Below, piece by piece: positions 32,395-43,899 of a DNA stretch of 64,000 nt; the first letter of the stretch is position 1; each line of letters begins with the position of its first letter. Position numbers and translations under genes: made by a program. The DNA comes from Pollenia angustigena (taxonomy: Eukaryota; Arthropoda; Insecta; Diptera; Polleniidae). Below the pieces are notes generated by a model. It did no database searches. It saw only the letters and a list, made by a program, of their open reading frames with translations, and was not told where the DNA came from. The stretch lies in the NCBI GenBank assembly GCA_930367215.1, contig OV884057.1, positions 107,905,284 to 107,969,283 on the forward strand. The letters run 5' to 3'.

Positions 32395-33775
32395 ATTTCT
32401 TAATATGTTAATTTGTTTATTGGTTTTTTTTGTTTATTTGTTGATTTGTTTATTTATTTGTTTTTTTGCCTATTTGTTTATTGGTTTATTTGTTAATTTG
32501 TTTGTTTGTTTATTTGTTAATTTGTTTATTTGTTAATTTGTTAATTTGTTTATTTGTTTTTTTGTTTATTTGTTAATTTGTTTGTTTGTTTATTTGTTAA
32601 TTTCTTTATTTGGTTATTTGTTTATTTGTTTATTTGTTAATTTGTTTATTTGTTTGTTTGTTTATTTGTTAATTTCTTTATTTGGGTATTTGTTTATTTG
32701 TTAATTTGTTTATTTGTTAATTTGTTTATTTGTTAATTTGTTTATTTGGGTATTTGTTTATATGTTTATTTGTTTATTTAGTAATTTGTTAATTTGTTTA
32801 TTTTTTTATTTGTTAATTTGTTAATTTGTTATTTTTTTATTTGTTAATTTGTTTATATGTTAATTTGTTAATTTGTTATTTTTTTTATTTGCTTTTTTGT
32901 TTATTTGTTAGTTTGTTTGTGTGTTAATTTGTTTATTTGTAAATTTGTAAATTTGTTTATTTTTAAATTTGTTTATTCGTTTATTTGTTTATTTGTTAAT
33001 TTGCTTATTTGTTTATTTGTTAATTTGTTTATTCGTTTATTCATTTGTTCGTTTATTTGTTAATTGGTTAATTTGTTTATTTATTAATTTGTTTATTAGT
33101 TTGTTCGTTTATATGTTAATTTGTTAATTTGTTTATTTGTTAATTTGTTTATTTGTTTGTTTGTTTGTTTATATGTTTTTTTGTTTATTGGTTTATTTGT
33201 TAATTTGTTTATTTGGGTATTTGTTTATTTGTGTATTTGTTAATTTGTTTATTTGGGTATTTGTTTATTTGTTAATTTGTTTATTTGTTAATTTGTTTAT
33301 TTTTAAATTTGTTAATATGTTTATTTGGGTATTTGTTTATTAAGTAATTTGTTAATTTGCTTATTTGTTTATTTTTTTATTTGTTAATTTGTTTGTTCGT
33401 TTATTTGTTAATTTGTTAATTTGCTTGTTTTTTAATTTGTTTATTCGTTTGTTCGTTTATTTGTTAATTTGCTTTTTTGTTTATTTGTTTATTTGTTAAT
33501 TTTTTAAATTGTTAATTTGTTTATTTGCTTATTTTTTAATTTGTTTATTCGTTTGTTCGTGTATTTGTTAATTGGTTTATTTGTTGATTTGTTAATTTGT
33601 TAATTTGTTAATTTGTTAATTTGCTTATTTGTTTATTTGTTTATTTGCTTAGTTATTTATCTGTTTATTTGTTTTTTTGTTAGTTTGTTTATTTGCTTGT
33701 TTGTTTTTTTGTTTATTTGCTTATTTGTTGATTTGTTTATTTGCTTATTTGTTTATTTGCTTATTTGTTTGTTTG
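32395..33775. repeat. Simple-sequence array of TTTGTTTA/TTTGTTAA octamers
   Basis: About 1.4 kb of degenerate 4/8 bp units (TTTGTTTA, TTTGTTAA, TTTGTTTG). It ends sharply at the giant inverted repeat's left arm (33785). Plus-strand ORFs here (runs of Leu, Phe, Cys, Val) are products of the simple repeat, not genes. Confidence 0.9.
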
Positions 33776-33784
33776 CAACATATG

Positions 33785-34880
33785 TTTTTCATAAATTTCA
33801 CGAATTTCCGATAAAAAATACGACTGAAAAATGTGAAAAAATGCATTTTCTAGGAATGATATATGAGGAATTATGCATTAGAGACTATTTTTTCTGAAGA
33901 TTACCGTGTGGCAGCTACAGGCCAAAAATGGTGCAAAAAAATATATAAATTAAAATTTTTCTACATTTTAGCATTTTTGAGGCATTAGATGCAATTTTTC
34001 GGATTATTTTGTTCTACTTTTTTCTCCTTATATTCTGTAGGCTACAATTGTAGCAAAAATAATTTCTAGCCGAGATTTTGACATGAGAAAAAAAACGCAA
34101 AAACTAGCAAAACGCAAAAGGGTTTCGTTGGTTGCGATAAGTGCTTCGAGAAATTCCACGCGAGAAAGAGTTTGAAGTCGATATCCTTAAATATTTGGAC
34201 AATTGACCAAAAATTGTGAAATATTTATAAAAATTTTATATTTTAGCAATTTTAATGCACTAACTACAGTTTTTCATGGCCATTTTTTTTAAAGCTTTCC
34301 TTCTCCTAGTTTATAGCTAAGATTATGGCGAAGACAAGAAAACAAAGTTTCTAATTGGTTTTCGAGGTGAAGGGTATATTATATAAAATATAATAAAAAA
34401 ATTGTTAGAACCAAAATTTATTATTGAATAAAAAGTGCTTAAAGTAGTTAAAAGTAAAACTATAACGTGTTTCATAAGGGCGTTATCAAAATCGAACATT
34501 TGAACAGAACATTACATAATTCAACATAAGACTTTGAAGAGTTAACTCTAAAATCGATTTCATCATCTTTAGATACTTTAGCACCTAAAAGAATATAAGT
34601 AATTGGGATCTTTAAGGTATGAAGTATATATGGAGTAAACAAAATTAAACAACTTAACAGTAATAAAGGACAGATACTATCTAAGATTGCATCCTTTCAT
34701 CTAATATACTGCAAATTTTAGTTTATTATTATATATGAAAATCTTTATAAAAATTTTAAACATTTTTACGTCTAAAAATACTTATAAAAAAAAATAACAT
34801 GACAAATGGTAACGCTGGTAATATGCAACTCTGTGTGTTCTTTCTACACTGCTGCTAATTTAGCTATTTTCTCGTCAAAT
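33785..34880 (+). repeat. Left arm of the giant inverted repeat
   Basis: Itself built from two diverged copies of a unit with ..GGCCAAAAATGGTG../..GACCAAAAATTGTG.., TTTTAGCAATTTT and CTAGTTTATAGCTAAGATTATGG (33800-34110 and 34190-34360). Ends with a segment (34660-34880) also found at 49195-49510. No ORF. Confidence 0.7.
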
Positions 34881-34984
34881 CCAGCGATTTTTAATAAAAT
34901 TTTACTGGAATAAATAATTTTATTTAAAAAATATGGTTTTTAGCAATTTATAGCTTAATTAACTTATTTAAAAAATTTTGCTAT

Positions 34985-37900
34985 TTTAATTGTCTTTGTT
35001 TTATAATATTTCAATAATTTTATTTCAAAAAGGGTGGTTTTTAGAGATTTATAGCTAAATTTAACTTTTATTTAAAAAATTTAGCTATTTTTGCTTGTTT
35101 GTTTTATAATATTCCAATAATTTTATTTCAAAAAGGTTGGTTTTCAGCTATTCATGGCTAAATTTACCTATTATTTAAAAAAATTTAGCTATTTTTGCTT
35201 GTTTGTTTTATAATATTCCAATAATTTTATTTCAAAAAGGGTGGTTTTTAAAGATTTATAGCTAAATTTACCTATTATTTAAAAAATTTAGCTATTTTAG
35301 CTTATTTGTTTTATAATATTTCAATATTTTTATTTCAAAAAGGGTGGTTTTCAGCGATTTATAGCTAAATTTACCAATTATTTAAAAAATTTAGCTATTT
35401 TTGCTTGTTTGTTTTATAATATTTCAATAATTTTATTTCAAAAAGGGTGGTTTTCAGCGATTTATAGCCAAATTTACCTATTTTTAAAAAAATTTAGCTA
35501 TTTTTACTTGTTTGGTTTTTAATATTTCAATAATTTTATTTCAAAAAGGGTGGTTTTCAGCGATTTGTAGCTAAATTTACCTATTATTAAAAAAATTTAG
35601 CTATCTTTACTTGTTTGTTTTATAATATTTCAATAATTTCATTTCAAAAAGGGTGGTTTTCAGCGATTTATAGCTAAATTTACCTATTGTTAAAAAAATT
35701 TAGCTATTTTTGCTGTTTGTTTTTTAATATTTCAATAATTTTATTTCAAAAAGGGTGGTTTTTAACGATTTATAGCTAAATTTACCTATTGTTAAAAAAA
35801 TTTAGCTATTTTTGCTGTTTGTTTTTTAATATTTCAATAATTTTATTTCAAAAAGGGTGGTTTTTAACGATTTATAGCTAAATTTACCTATTGTTAAAAA
35901 AATTTAGCTATTTTTGCTGTTTGTTTTTTAATATTTCAATAATTTCATTTCAAAAAGGGTGGTTTTCAGCGATTTATAGCTAAATTTACCTATTGTTAAA
36001 AATTTAGCTATTTTTGCTGTTTGTTTTTTAATATTTCAATAATTTTATTTCAAAAAGGGTGGTTTTTAACGATTAATAGCTAAATTTACCTATTATTTAA
36101 AAAATTTAGCTATTTTTGCTTGTTTGTTTTACAATATTTCAATAATTTTATTTCAAAAAGGGTGGTTTTCAGCGATTTATAGCTAAATTTACCTATTATT
36201 ATAAAAATTTAGCTATTTTTGTTTGTTTGTTTTATAATATTTCAATAATTTTATTTCAAAAAGGGTGGTTTTCAGCGATTTATAGCTAAATTTACCTATT
36301 GTTAAAAAAATTTAGCTATTTTTGCTTGTTTGCTTTATAATATTCTAATAATTTTATTTCAAAAAGGGTGGTGTTTTTCAGCGATTTTTAGCTAAATTTA
36401 CCTATTATTAAAAAAATGTAGCCATTTTTGCTTGTTTGTTTTATAATATTTCAATAATTTCATTTCAAAAAGGGTGGTTTTCAGCGATTTATAGCTAAAT
36501 TTACCTATTATTATAAAAATATAGCTATTTTTGTTTGTTTGTTTTATAATATTTCAATAATTTTATTTCAAAAAGGGTGGTTTTCAGCGATTTATAGCTA
36601 AATTTACCTATTGTTAAAAAAATTTAGCTATTTTTGCTTGTTTGCTTTATAATATTTTAATAATTTTATTTCAAAAAGGGTGGTGTTTTTCAGCGATTTT
36701 TAGCTAAATTTACCTATTATTAAAAAAATTTAGCCATTTTTGCTTGTTTGTTTTACAATATTTCAATAATTTCATTTCAAAAAGGGTGGTTTTCAGCGAT
36801 TTATAGCTAAATTTACCTATTGTTAAAAAAATTTAGCTATTTTTGCTGTTTGTTTTTTAATATTTCAATAATTTTATTTCAAAAAGGGTGGTTTTTAACG
36901 ATTTATAGCTAAATTTACCTATTATTTAAAAAATTTAGCTATTTTTGCTTGTTTGTTTTATAATATTTCAATAATTTTATTTCAAAAAGGGTGGTTTTCA
37001 GCGATTTATAGCCAAATTTACCTATTATTTAAAAAATTTAGCTATTTTAGCTTATTTGTTTTATAATATTTCAATATTTTTATTTCAAAAAGGGTGGTTG
37101 TTTTTCAGCGATTTTTAGCTAAATTTACCTATTATTAAAAAAATTTAGCCATTTTTGCTTGTTTGTTTTACAATATTTCAATAATTTCATTTCAAAAAGG
37201 GTGGTTTTCAGCGATTTTTAGCTAAATTTACCTATTGTTAAAAAAATTTAGCTATTTTTGCTGTTTGTTTTTTAATATTTCAATAATTTTATTTCAAAAA
37301 GGGTGGTTTTTAACGATTTATAGCTAAATTTACCTATTATTTAAAAAATTTAGCTATTTTTGCTTGTTTGTTTTATAATATTTCAATAATTTTATTTCAA
37401 AAAGGGTGGTTTTCAGCGATTTATAGCTAAATTTACCTATTATTATAAAAATTTAGCTATTTTTGTTTGTTTGTTTTATAATATTTCAATAATTTTATTT
37501 CAAAAAGGGTGGTTTTCAGCGATTTATAGCTAAATTTACCTATTGTTAAAAAAATTTAGCTATTTTTGCTTGTTTGCTTTATAATATTTTAATAATTTTA
37601 TTTCAAAAAGGGTGGTTTTTAACGATTTATAGCTAAATTTACCTATTATTTAAAAAATTTAGCTATTTTTGCTTGTTTGTTTTTTAATATTTCAATAATT
37701 TTATTTCAAAAAGGGTGGTTTTTAACGATTTATAGCTAAATTTACCTATTATTTAAAAAATTTAGCTATTTTTGCTTGTTTGTTTTACAATATTTCAATA
37801 ATTTTATTTCAAAAAGGGTGGTTTTCAGCGATTTATAGCTAAATTTACCTATTATTATAAAAATTTAGCTATTTTTGTTTGTTTGTTTTATAATATTTCA

Positions 37901-38800
37901 ATAATTTTATTTCAAAAAGGGTGGTTTTCAGCGATTTATAGCCAAATTTACCTATTATTTAAAAAATTTAGCTATTTTAGCTTATTTGTTTTATAATATT
38001 TCAATATTTTTATTTCAAAAAGGGTGGTTTTCAGCGATTTATAGCTAAATTTACCTATTGTTAAAAAAATGTAGCTATTTTTGCTTGTTTGTTTTATAAT
38101 ATTTCAATAATTTTATTTCAAAGAGGGTGGTTTTCAGCGATTTATAGCTAAATTTACCTATTATTAAAAAATTTTAGCTATTTTTACTTGTTTGGTTTTA
38201 AATATTTCAATAATTTTATTTCAAAAAGGGTGGTTTTCAGCGATTTATAGCTAAATTTACCTATTATTATAAAAATTTAGCTATTTTTGTTTGTTTGTTT
38301 TATAATATTTCAATAATTTTGTTTCAAAAAGGGTGGTTTTCAGCGATTTATAGCTAAATTTACCTATTGTTAAAAAAATTTAGCTATTTTTGCTTGTTTG
38401 CTTTATAATATCTTAATAATTTTATTTCAAAAAGGGTGGTGTTTTTCAGCGATTTTTAGCTAAATTTACCTATTATTAAAAAAATGTAGCTATTTTTGCT
38501 TGTTTGTTTTATAATCATTCAATAATTTTATTTCAAAAAGGGTGGTTTTCAGCGATTTATAGCTAAATTTACCTATAATTTAAAAAATTTAGCTATTTGT
38601 GCTTGTTTGTTTTATAATATTTCAATAATTTTATTTAAGAAAGCGTGGTTTTTATCGATTGATGGCTAAATTTAACTATTATTTAAACAATTTTGCTATT
38701 TTTTTTTGTTTGTTTTATAATATTTCAATATTTTTATTTAAAAAAGGGTTGTTTTTATCGATTATAGCTAAATTTAACTATTATTTAAAATATTGAGCTA
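34985..38800 (+). repeat. Satellite array, about 103 bp monomer, roughly 37 copies
   Basis: Monomer landmarks: TTTCAATAATTTTATTTC, AAAAAGGGTGGTTTTCAGCG, ATTTATAGCTAAATTTACCT, AAAAATTTAGCTATTTTTGC. Adjacent copies differ by a few percent in the centre and more at the edges (before 35.1 and after 38.6 kb). A variant with GGTGTTTTTCAGCGATTTTT recurs near 36.37, 36.68, 37.09 and 38.44 kb, suggesting amplification of blocks of three or more monomers. No ORF. Confidence 0.9.
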
Positions 38801-39199
38801 TTTTATATTTAGTTATAAACCAATTAAAACCAACCTTTTTGAAATGAAATAATTGAAATATTATAACACAAACACAAAATTTGTGTTATACACAATATAA
38901 AATAGCTCAATATTTTAAATAGAAAGTATATTTAGTCATAAATCGTTAAAAACCACCCTTTTTGAAAAGAAATTATTGAATTATTATTAATGAAACACAA
39001 TAAAAAATAGCTCAAAATTTTAAATGGAAAGTATATTTAGACATAAATCGCTAAAATCGACCTTTTTAAAAAGAAATTATTGAAATATTATAACACAAAC
39101 ACAATATAAAATAGCTCAATATTTTAAATAGAAAGTATATTTAGTCATAAATCGTTAAAAACCACCCTTTTTGAAAAGAAATTATTGAATTATTATTAA
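38801..39199 (-). repeat. Same satellite, inverted orientation, left of the Jockey
   Basis: From about 38830 the monomer appears as its reverse complement (AACCACCCTTTTTGAAA, GATTTATGACTAAATATAC inverse). This is the centre of the giant palindrome. The last 13 bases, 39187-39199 (GAATTATTATTAA), are the left target duplication of the Jockey. Confidence 0.85.
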
Positions 39200-39363
39200 T
39201 TTTTTTTTTTTTTTTTTTCTTCATTATTTATTTATTGAATCTTCATATATTAAATATGAACTAACAATAATTAATCAAATCTTAACCTAATATTATTTTT
39301 TTGTCCTGCCAGTGCCAGACAAAAATTTTGTTCATCGCGGGTTCTGTTCACTTTTATAGGTGT

Positions 39364-42021
39364 TTATCGCTCATCTAATTGGACAAGTGCCGCAGTGTCT
39401 CTTCTTCTTAAGCGAGTGTGGCCGCTATCATTTAAAATATTTCGTGCTAGTGGGTTCGGGTGCAATTCGAGCCTTTTTAAGTATTTTACTGCATATTTCG
39501 TAATCATAGTTTTAACTAATGGAACATTGAGATCCTTGTGAATATTTGAGTTTTTAACATACCAAGGGGCAGCTGTGATTATTCGAAGTAGTTTATTTTG
39601 GCGCCTTTGAATTTTTTCGATATTAGAGGCCGAGGCAGTGCCCCATAGCTGAATACCATAGCACCAGATTGGCTTTAAGATAGAGTTGTAAAGAAGAAGT
39701 TTGCAGTCGAGACTAAGGACAGAGTTTCTTCCAATAAGCCAATGAATTTGGATGGCTTTTAGTTTCATTTGAGTTAATTTTGCCTCTATATGGCTTTTCC
39801 ACGTTAAACGGCGATCTAGATGAATACCGAGGTATTTTACATGCGAATTTTGAGGTATTATTTGATTATTGATTTTAATAGGGGGGCATGATTCCCGACG
39901 CAAGGTGAATGTTATATGTACGCATTTTTGCTCATTGACCTCTATCCTCCATTGCTTTAACCATAGTTCGAGTTGAAATATATGATCCTGTAGGTATCGA
40001 GATGCTTCTTGACGGTTTTCGTGCACGCTCAAAAAAGCTGTATCATCAGCAAATGTTGAAGTTTGTGTGTAGTTGTTTGTTGGCATATCCGAGGTATATA
40101 TTAAGTATAAAAGTGGGCCCAGGATGCTTCCCTGAGGGACACCAGCGTCAATTTGCTGAGGAGAGCTTAAATAATCACCTTCTTTAATAATAAACTTTCG
40201 ACCGACTAAGTAGCTTTCTAACAGCTTGTGTATGTTTACTGGTAAGTTTAGCTTCAATTTATGTAATAAGCCTTCATGCCAGACTTTATCGAAAGCTTGA
40301 GAAACATCGATGAAGAGAGCGGAACAATATTTTTTTTCTTCAAAGGCTTTTCTTATTGCGTTTACTATACGATGGGTTTGCTCAATTGTGCTGTGTTCTC
40401 TTCTAAAGCCGAATTGGTGGTTAGGAATACATCTATTATCATTTAAAATTGGGGTTAATTTTGACGCTAACAGCTTCTCAAACAGCTTTGATATATTAGA
40501 AAGTAAGCTTATAGGCCTATATGACTCAACTTTTGTGTGATCCTTTCCAGGTTTAGGTATCATGGTGACTAAGGAGACCTTCCACTTTTGAGGATAGTAT
40601 TCAAGGCGTAAAATAGCATTAAAAATTAAAAGAATAATTTTCTTTGCTATGCTGGGTAGCTCCAAAAGCATTTTGTTGCTGATCTTGTCAAACCCAGGAG
40701 CCTTCTTGGGGTTTAAATCACAAATAACCTTTTCGATTTCTCTTATCTCAAATCTTAGCGGAACAGCTGCTCTAGCAGCAACAGGTGGTAACTCGACCGC
40801 AATATCGTGAGATATATTTGGGGTAAATACGTTTTTTAAATGATTGACAAACAGATTTCCTTTTTCAACAACATTTCTTGCCCAACTTCCATTCAAGTTT
40901 CTTAATGGTGGTTTAGAGACAACTGGCCTTTTGAGATTTCTAGCTGCACGCCATAATGAGTAGTCTGATTGTGGGGTTGCATCAAGTTCCTTAAGATATT
41001 TTTCCAGAGAAGCCGTTTTCTTAGTCTGCAGTAACTTTCTTAGTCTTTTTGTACACTCTTTAAGTAAGTTCTTAAGTTGAGGGGATCTGTGCAATTGCCA
41101 CTCTCTTCGAGCCCTCCTTTTTTCAGACAAAAGATGCTCGACATCTGTGGAATATATTTTAATAGTTTTTGTTTTTTTGGGGGCAATATTGGAATGTTGA
41201 ACAGCTAGTTTCAGAAAACTGTCAAAATTGTCAATAGAGCGATCTACATAATCCGGTGTACTGAGCGGAATATTTTCTGTGCAATGGGTACTGAGATATT
41301 TTTTATATTTCAACCAATTAATTTGCGTAGCTGTCGTCGGAGGAACAATTCTATTGGGGTTCATTATAGTAACAATTGTAGGTGTGTGGTCGGAAGATAA
41401 ATCTAGGGAGGCTTCAACTTGAATCGTTTCTATGGGAATGTTTTTAACCACGCCGAAATCTATGACATCTGGAATTTTTTGAAGATCAGTGGGCCAATAT
41501 GTTGGTTGTCCGCTCGCTACCACATTTAAATCCATTTTAGAAATTATGTTAAATAAAACACGACCCTTTGGTGTTATAAGTCGCGACCCCCAGAGGGTAT
41601 GTTTAGCGTTATAATCGCCAGCGGCTAGGAAACACGGTCCTAATGATTTAAAATATTTACAATATTGGTCCTCCGATATTGAAAATCTAGGCGGGGAGTA
41701 TAACGATGAAATTATTAGGTTTCTATTTAATTCCTCAACGCAAATGTTCGTTGCCTGGAGATAATCTTCACGATGATCACACATTAGGTAGTGTTTGACT
41801 CGGGCCTTTATTAAAATGGCGGAACCTCCACAAGCTCTATCTCGAGGGTCCTTGGTATCATATAGTATATAACCATTTATTTTAAACGTACTTCTTGAGG
41901 TCAAATGAGTTTCAGAAATCATCATGACATCAATTTGTTTATTTTTAAGAAAGTATTCTAATTCATTTTTATGTTGGCGGATGCCGTTTGCGTTCCAAAA
42001 ACAAATTTTTAAACAGTTCAT
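39364..42021 (-). CDS. Jockey ORF2 protein: endonuclease and reverse transcriptase
   Basis: Encodes 885 aa. The APE-type endonuclease (residues 1 to about 225) has FWNANGI, ISETHL (catalytic Glu), AAGDYNAKHTLWGSRL (Asp/Asn) and SSDHTPT (residues 210-212 SDH with catalytic His). A basic spacer follows. RT has PKKAPGFDKISNKM, VTMIPKPGKD, YRPISLLSNISKLFEKLL, ALFIDVSQAFDKVW, AGVPQGSILGPLLY and FADD at 657-660. The C-terminal part has HVKYLGIHLDRRLTWK and IQLWGTASASNIEKIQRRQN, as in Jockey/Doc. It would nick target DNA and copy the RNA in place in the nucleus. No RNase H, as usual for the group. ORF2 starts at an ATG overlapping the ORF1 stop (ATGA), consistent with translation by reinitiation. 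Confidence 0.95.
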   Translation of the reverse strand: MNCLKICFWNANGIRQHKNELEYFLKNKQIDVMMISETHLTSRSTFKINGYILYDTKDPRDRACGGSAILIKARVKHYLMCDHREDYLQATNICVEELNRNLIISSLYSPPRFSISEDQYCKYFKSLGPCFLAAGDYNAKHTLWGSRLITPKGRVLFNIISKMDLNVVASGQPTYWPTDLQKIPDVIDFGVVKNIPIETIQVEASLDLSSDHTPTIVTIMNPNRIVPPTTATQINWLKYKKYLSTHCTENIPLSTPDYVDRSIDNFDSFLKLAVQHSNIAPKKTKTIKIYSTDVEHLLSEKRRARREWQLHRSPQLKNLLKECTKRLRKLLQTKKTASLEKYLKELDATPQSDYSLWRAARNLKRPVVSKPPLRNLNGSWARNVVEKGNLFVNHLKNVFTPNISHDIAVELPPVAARAAVPLRFEIREIEKVICDLNPKKAPGFDKISNKMLLELPSIAKKIILLIFNAILRLEYYPQKWKVSLVTMIPKPGKDHTKVESYRPISLLSNISKLFEKLLASKLTPILNDNRCIPNHQFGFRREHSTIEQTHRIVNAIRKAFEEKKYCSALFIDVSQAFDKVWHEGLLHKLKLNLPVNIHKLLESYLVGRKFIIKEGDYLSSPQQIDAGVPQGSILGPLLYLIYTSDMPTNNYTQTSTFADDTAFLSVHENRQEASRYLQDHIFQLELWLKQWRIEVNEQKCVHITFTLRRESCPPIKINNQIIPQNSHVKYLGIHLDRRLTWKSHIEAKLTQMKLKAIQIHWLIGRNSVLSLDCKLLLYNSILKPIWCYGIQLWGTASASNIEKIQRRQNKLLRIITAAPWYVKNSNIHKDLNVPLVKTMITKYAVKYLKRLELHPNPLARNILNDSGHTRLRRRDTAALVQLDER

Positions 42022-43535
42022 GGTTTGTTAAGTACAGCTTGCAATAACATCGATTGCATTCTAAGCATTTCCTGCATCATATTACCCATTGTGTTCGTAA
42101 AATTATTTACTGTTTGCACTAATGTTTCCATGGTTTTTTCTAAACGACTTAAATTAGAAAATTGAGTTTCATCATTACTTGGCGAGGCACCTTGCATTGG
42201 CTCATGGTTTGATTTTAGGACGTTAGCGTAAGAGGTTCTGTTATTACTAGGCTGGGGGGCTTGAATTGCATTTGTGTTAACCTGATTTGTTACCTGCATT
42301 TGAGGGGGATTAGTTTTCGGTCCGACCGACTGCTTGACGATTGTATATACAGGGCATCCTCTATAATTGGCAGTGTGATTACCGCCACAGTTGCTACATT
42401 TTTTTAAGTTGGGGTCGGTTTTAGACTTGTCGCAAAGAACTGTTCCATGTAATTCACCACATACTACGCAAACAGGGGGTAAGTAGCAGTATGCCTTAGT
42501 ATGGCCAAATTCCTGGCAGTTTAGACATTGAACAGGACCATTTCTTTTGTGCGGCTCCTCAATAGTTACCCTTCTGTACAGAATATATTTCAAATTATAA
42601 ATTGGATGCGTTTCATTTTTTTTGAGCTTAATGTCGCCGGGTTCAAGCTCCACTCGAAATAGTGGTTGGGGATTTTTTTCCCTATTTTTGATATTTGTTA
42701 CGTTTTTGATTTTAAAGCCCTTCTCTTCCAAAAAAGCTTTAATTTCCCCTGGGTCTACGCATGAGTCTATGCCCTTGATTACTACCTGAAGACCTTTACT
42801 GCTCTTCAGTTGATACGTATAAAAGTTTTTATTTAGAGTCTCAAATCTTGTAATTACCTTTCGAAAATCATCCTCGTGATTAACCTGTATTTTAGTCTCG
42901 TTAATGATACCGCGCTTTATTGCAGCTACATAAAAGGAATTTTCACCAATCACCGAAATTAAACTTTTTATTAACTCATTAGAGTTTTGCTCTCTAAGGT
43001 ATATCGGGGGTGGCTTAGACGATTTAATGACGTTTGGTGCTTCAGAGGATTCATCCTCCAGAATCGCGAAACGATTTTGTGTATTTATTTTATCAAAAGA
43101 TGGTACTTTTGAGGCCGAAGCAACTGCTGCAGAGGTAGGGCTGCGTCCCCGTTTAAGCACTGTTATGTACCTGTCCATACCAACTTGTACTGTAGGCTTT
43201 TGACAACTTTTTACAGGGGGGTTTTCCATTGCATTTGTGTTTAAGTTCATGGTATCATTGCCCACTAAATTTGTTTTTGACGTCACGGCAATACTTGCTG
43301 GCCTGGCAACACTTGTCACCAAATCTTGTTGTAGTTTTTTTAATGAGTCACTATCCACCGTTTGTGTAAATACCGAGGGTGAGAGGGAACGTGTTCGAGT
43401 AATTGGCTTAGCCGTTAGGTAGTTAATATTGTTTTGTTTTGTTTTATTTATTTCTGCATTATTTTCATTTGCATTAACTAAAACGTAAACGTTTCTTTCA
43501 TTTTGTCTTAGTGTTGTTTCACTATTTGTACTCAT
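42018..43535 (-). CDS. Jockey ORF1 protein: gag-like RNA-binding protein
   Basis: Encodes 505 aa. The N-terminal 150 residues are low-complexity, rich in Asn, Ser and Thr. A central PRE_C2HC-type region (FYTYQLKSSKGLQVVIKGID, FRVELEPGDIK) precedes three Cys/His knuckles at about residues 337-395: CLNCQEFGHTKAYC, CVVCGELHGTVLC and CSNCGGNHTANYRGC. The C-terminus (LEKTMETLVQTVNNFTNTMG) looks amphipathic and could support multimerisation. Such proteins coat the element RNA and help bring it to the nucleus. The start codon chosen gives the longest frame, about 365 bases after the element's 5' end. It ends in TGA overlapping the ORF2 ATG. Confidence 0.9.
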   Translation of the reverse strand: MSTNSETTLRQNERNVYVLVNANENNAEINKTKQNNINYLTAKPITRTRSLSPSVFTQTVDSDSLKKLQQDLVTSVARPASIAVTSKTNLVGNDTMNLNTNAMENPPVKSCQKPTVQVGMDRYITVLKRGRSPTSAAVASASKVPSFDKINTQNRFAILEDESSEAPNVIKSSKPPPIYLREQNSNELIKSLISVIGENSFYVAAIKRGIINETKIQVNHEDDFRKVITRFETLNKNFYTYQLKSSKGLQVVIKGIDSCVDPGEIKAFLEEKGFKIKNVTNIKNREKNPQPLFRVELEPGDIKLKKNETHPIYNLKYILYRRVTIEEPHKRNGPVQCLNCQEFGHTKAYCYLPPVCVVCGELHGTVLCDKSKTDPNLKKCSNCGGNHTANYRGCPVYTIVKQSVGPKTNPPQMQVTNQVNTNAIQAPQPSNNRTSYANVLKSNHEPMQGASPSNDETQFSNLSRLEKTMETLVQTVNNFTNTMGNMMQEMLRMQSMLLQAVLNKP

Positions 43536-43859
43536 GCAAACAGTTGTTTTTGTTTTTCACCGTTTTGCTTTGCTTTAATATTTTTATTATTTATTGTATT
43601 TTACAACAACAAAAGAAAAACCAGAATTTAAATGTTTTTTTTTTCAGAATATGTATACACATGTATGAACATTCATACGTACATATATATTTTTACTGAT
43701 TTATTTTATTTAATTTGATCGTTTTAAATTGTTCACTATTATGTTAAATAATTTAATTAACAAAATATATTATTTTGTTTTTTTTTAAGCGTCCATTCGC
43801 TGCTTAGATTACAAAATCAAATGTGATTAATTAATAGTTTAAATTGTATGCGGGGCTAA

Positions 43860-43899
43860 AATACACGTCTGTATCACAACAAAGCACAAACCGAACTGT
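43860..43899 (-). promoter_or_regulatory. Internal RNA polymerase II promoter (Inr plus DPE) of the Jockey
   Basis: The minus strand starts ACAGTTCGG. Taking the A of CAGTT (43897) as +1, AGACGTG lies at +28 to +34 (43870-43864). CAGT-type initiator and an AGACGTG downstream element at about this spacing are known from Drosophila Jockey, Doc and I elements. No TATA box is needed upstream, so the full-length RNA carries its own promoter. Confidence 0.75.

Larger units (their letters stand above)
39200..43899 (-). mobile_element. Complete Jockey-type non-LTR retrotransposon, 4.7 kb
   Basis: Full length on the minus strand: 5' end at 43899, promoter, ORF1 (43535-42018), ORF2 (42021-39364), 3' UTR with AATAAATAAATAATG, and a 19 A tail (39200-39218). 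GAATTATTATTAA is duplicated exactly at 39187-39199 and 43900-43912 and is part of the satellite monomer, so the element inserted into the array. Both ORFs are open with catalytic residues intact, so it may be competent or very recently so. Confidence 0.95.

Noticed and set aside
33137..33897. Plus-strand ORFs rich in Leu, Phe, Cys and Val over the TTTGTTTA array
   Set aside because: They are direct translations of a simple repeat, like a membrane protein by composition only; no start context or domain.
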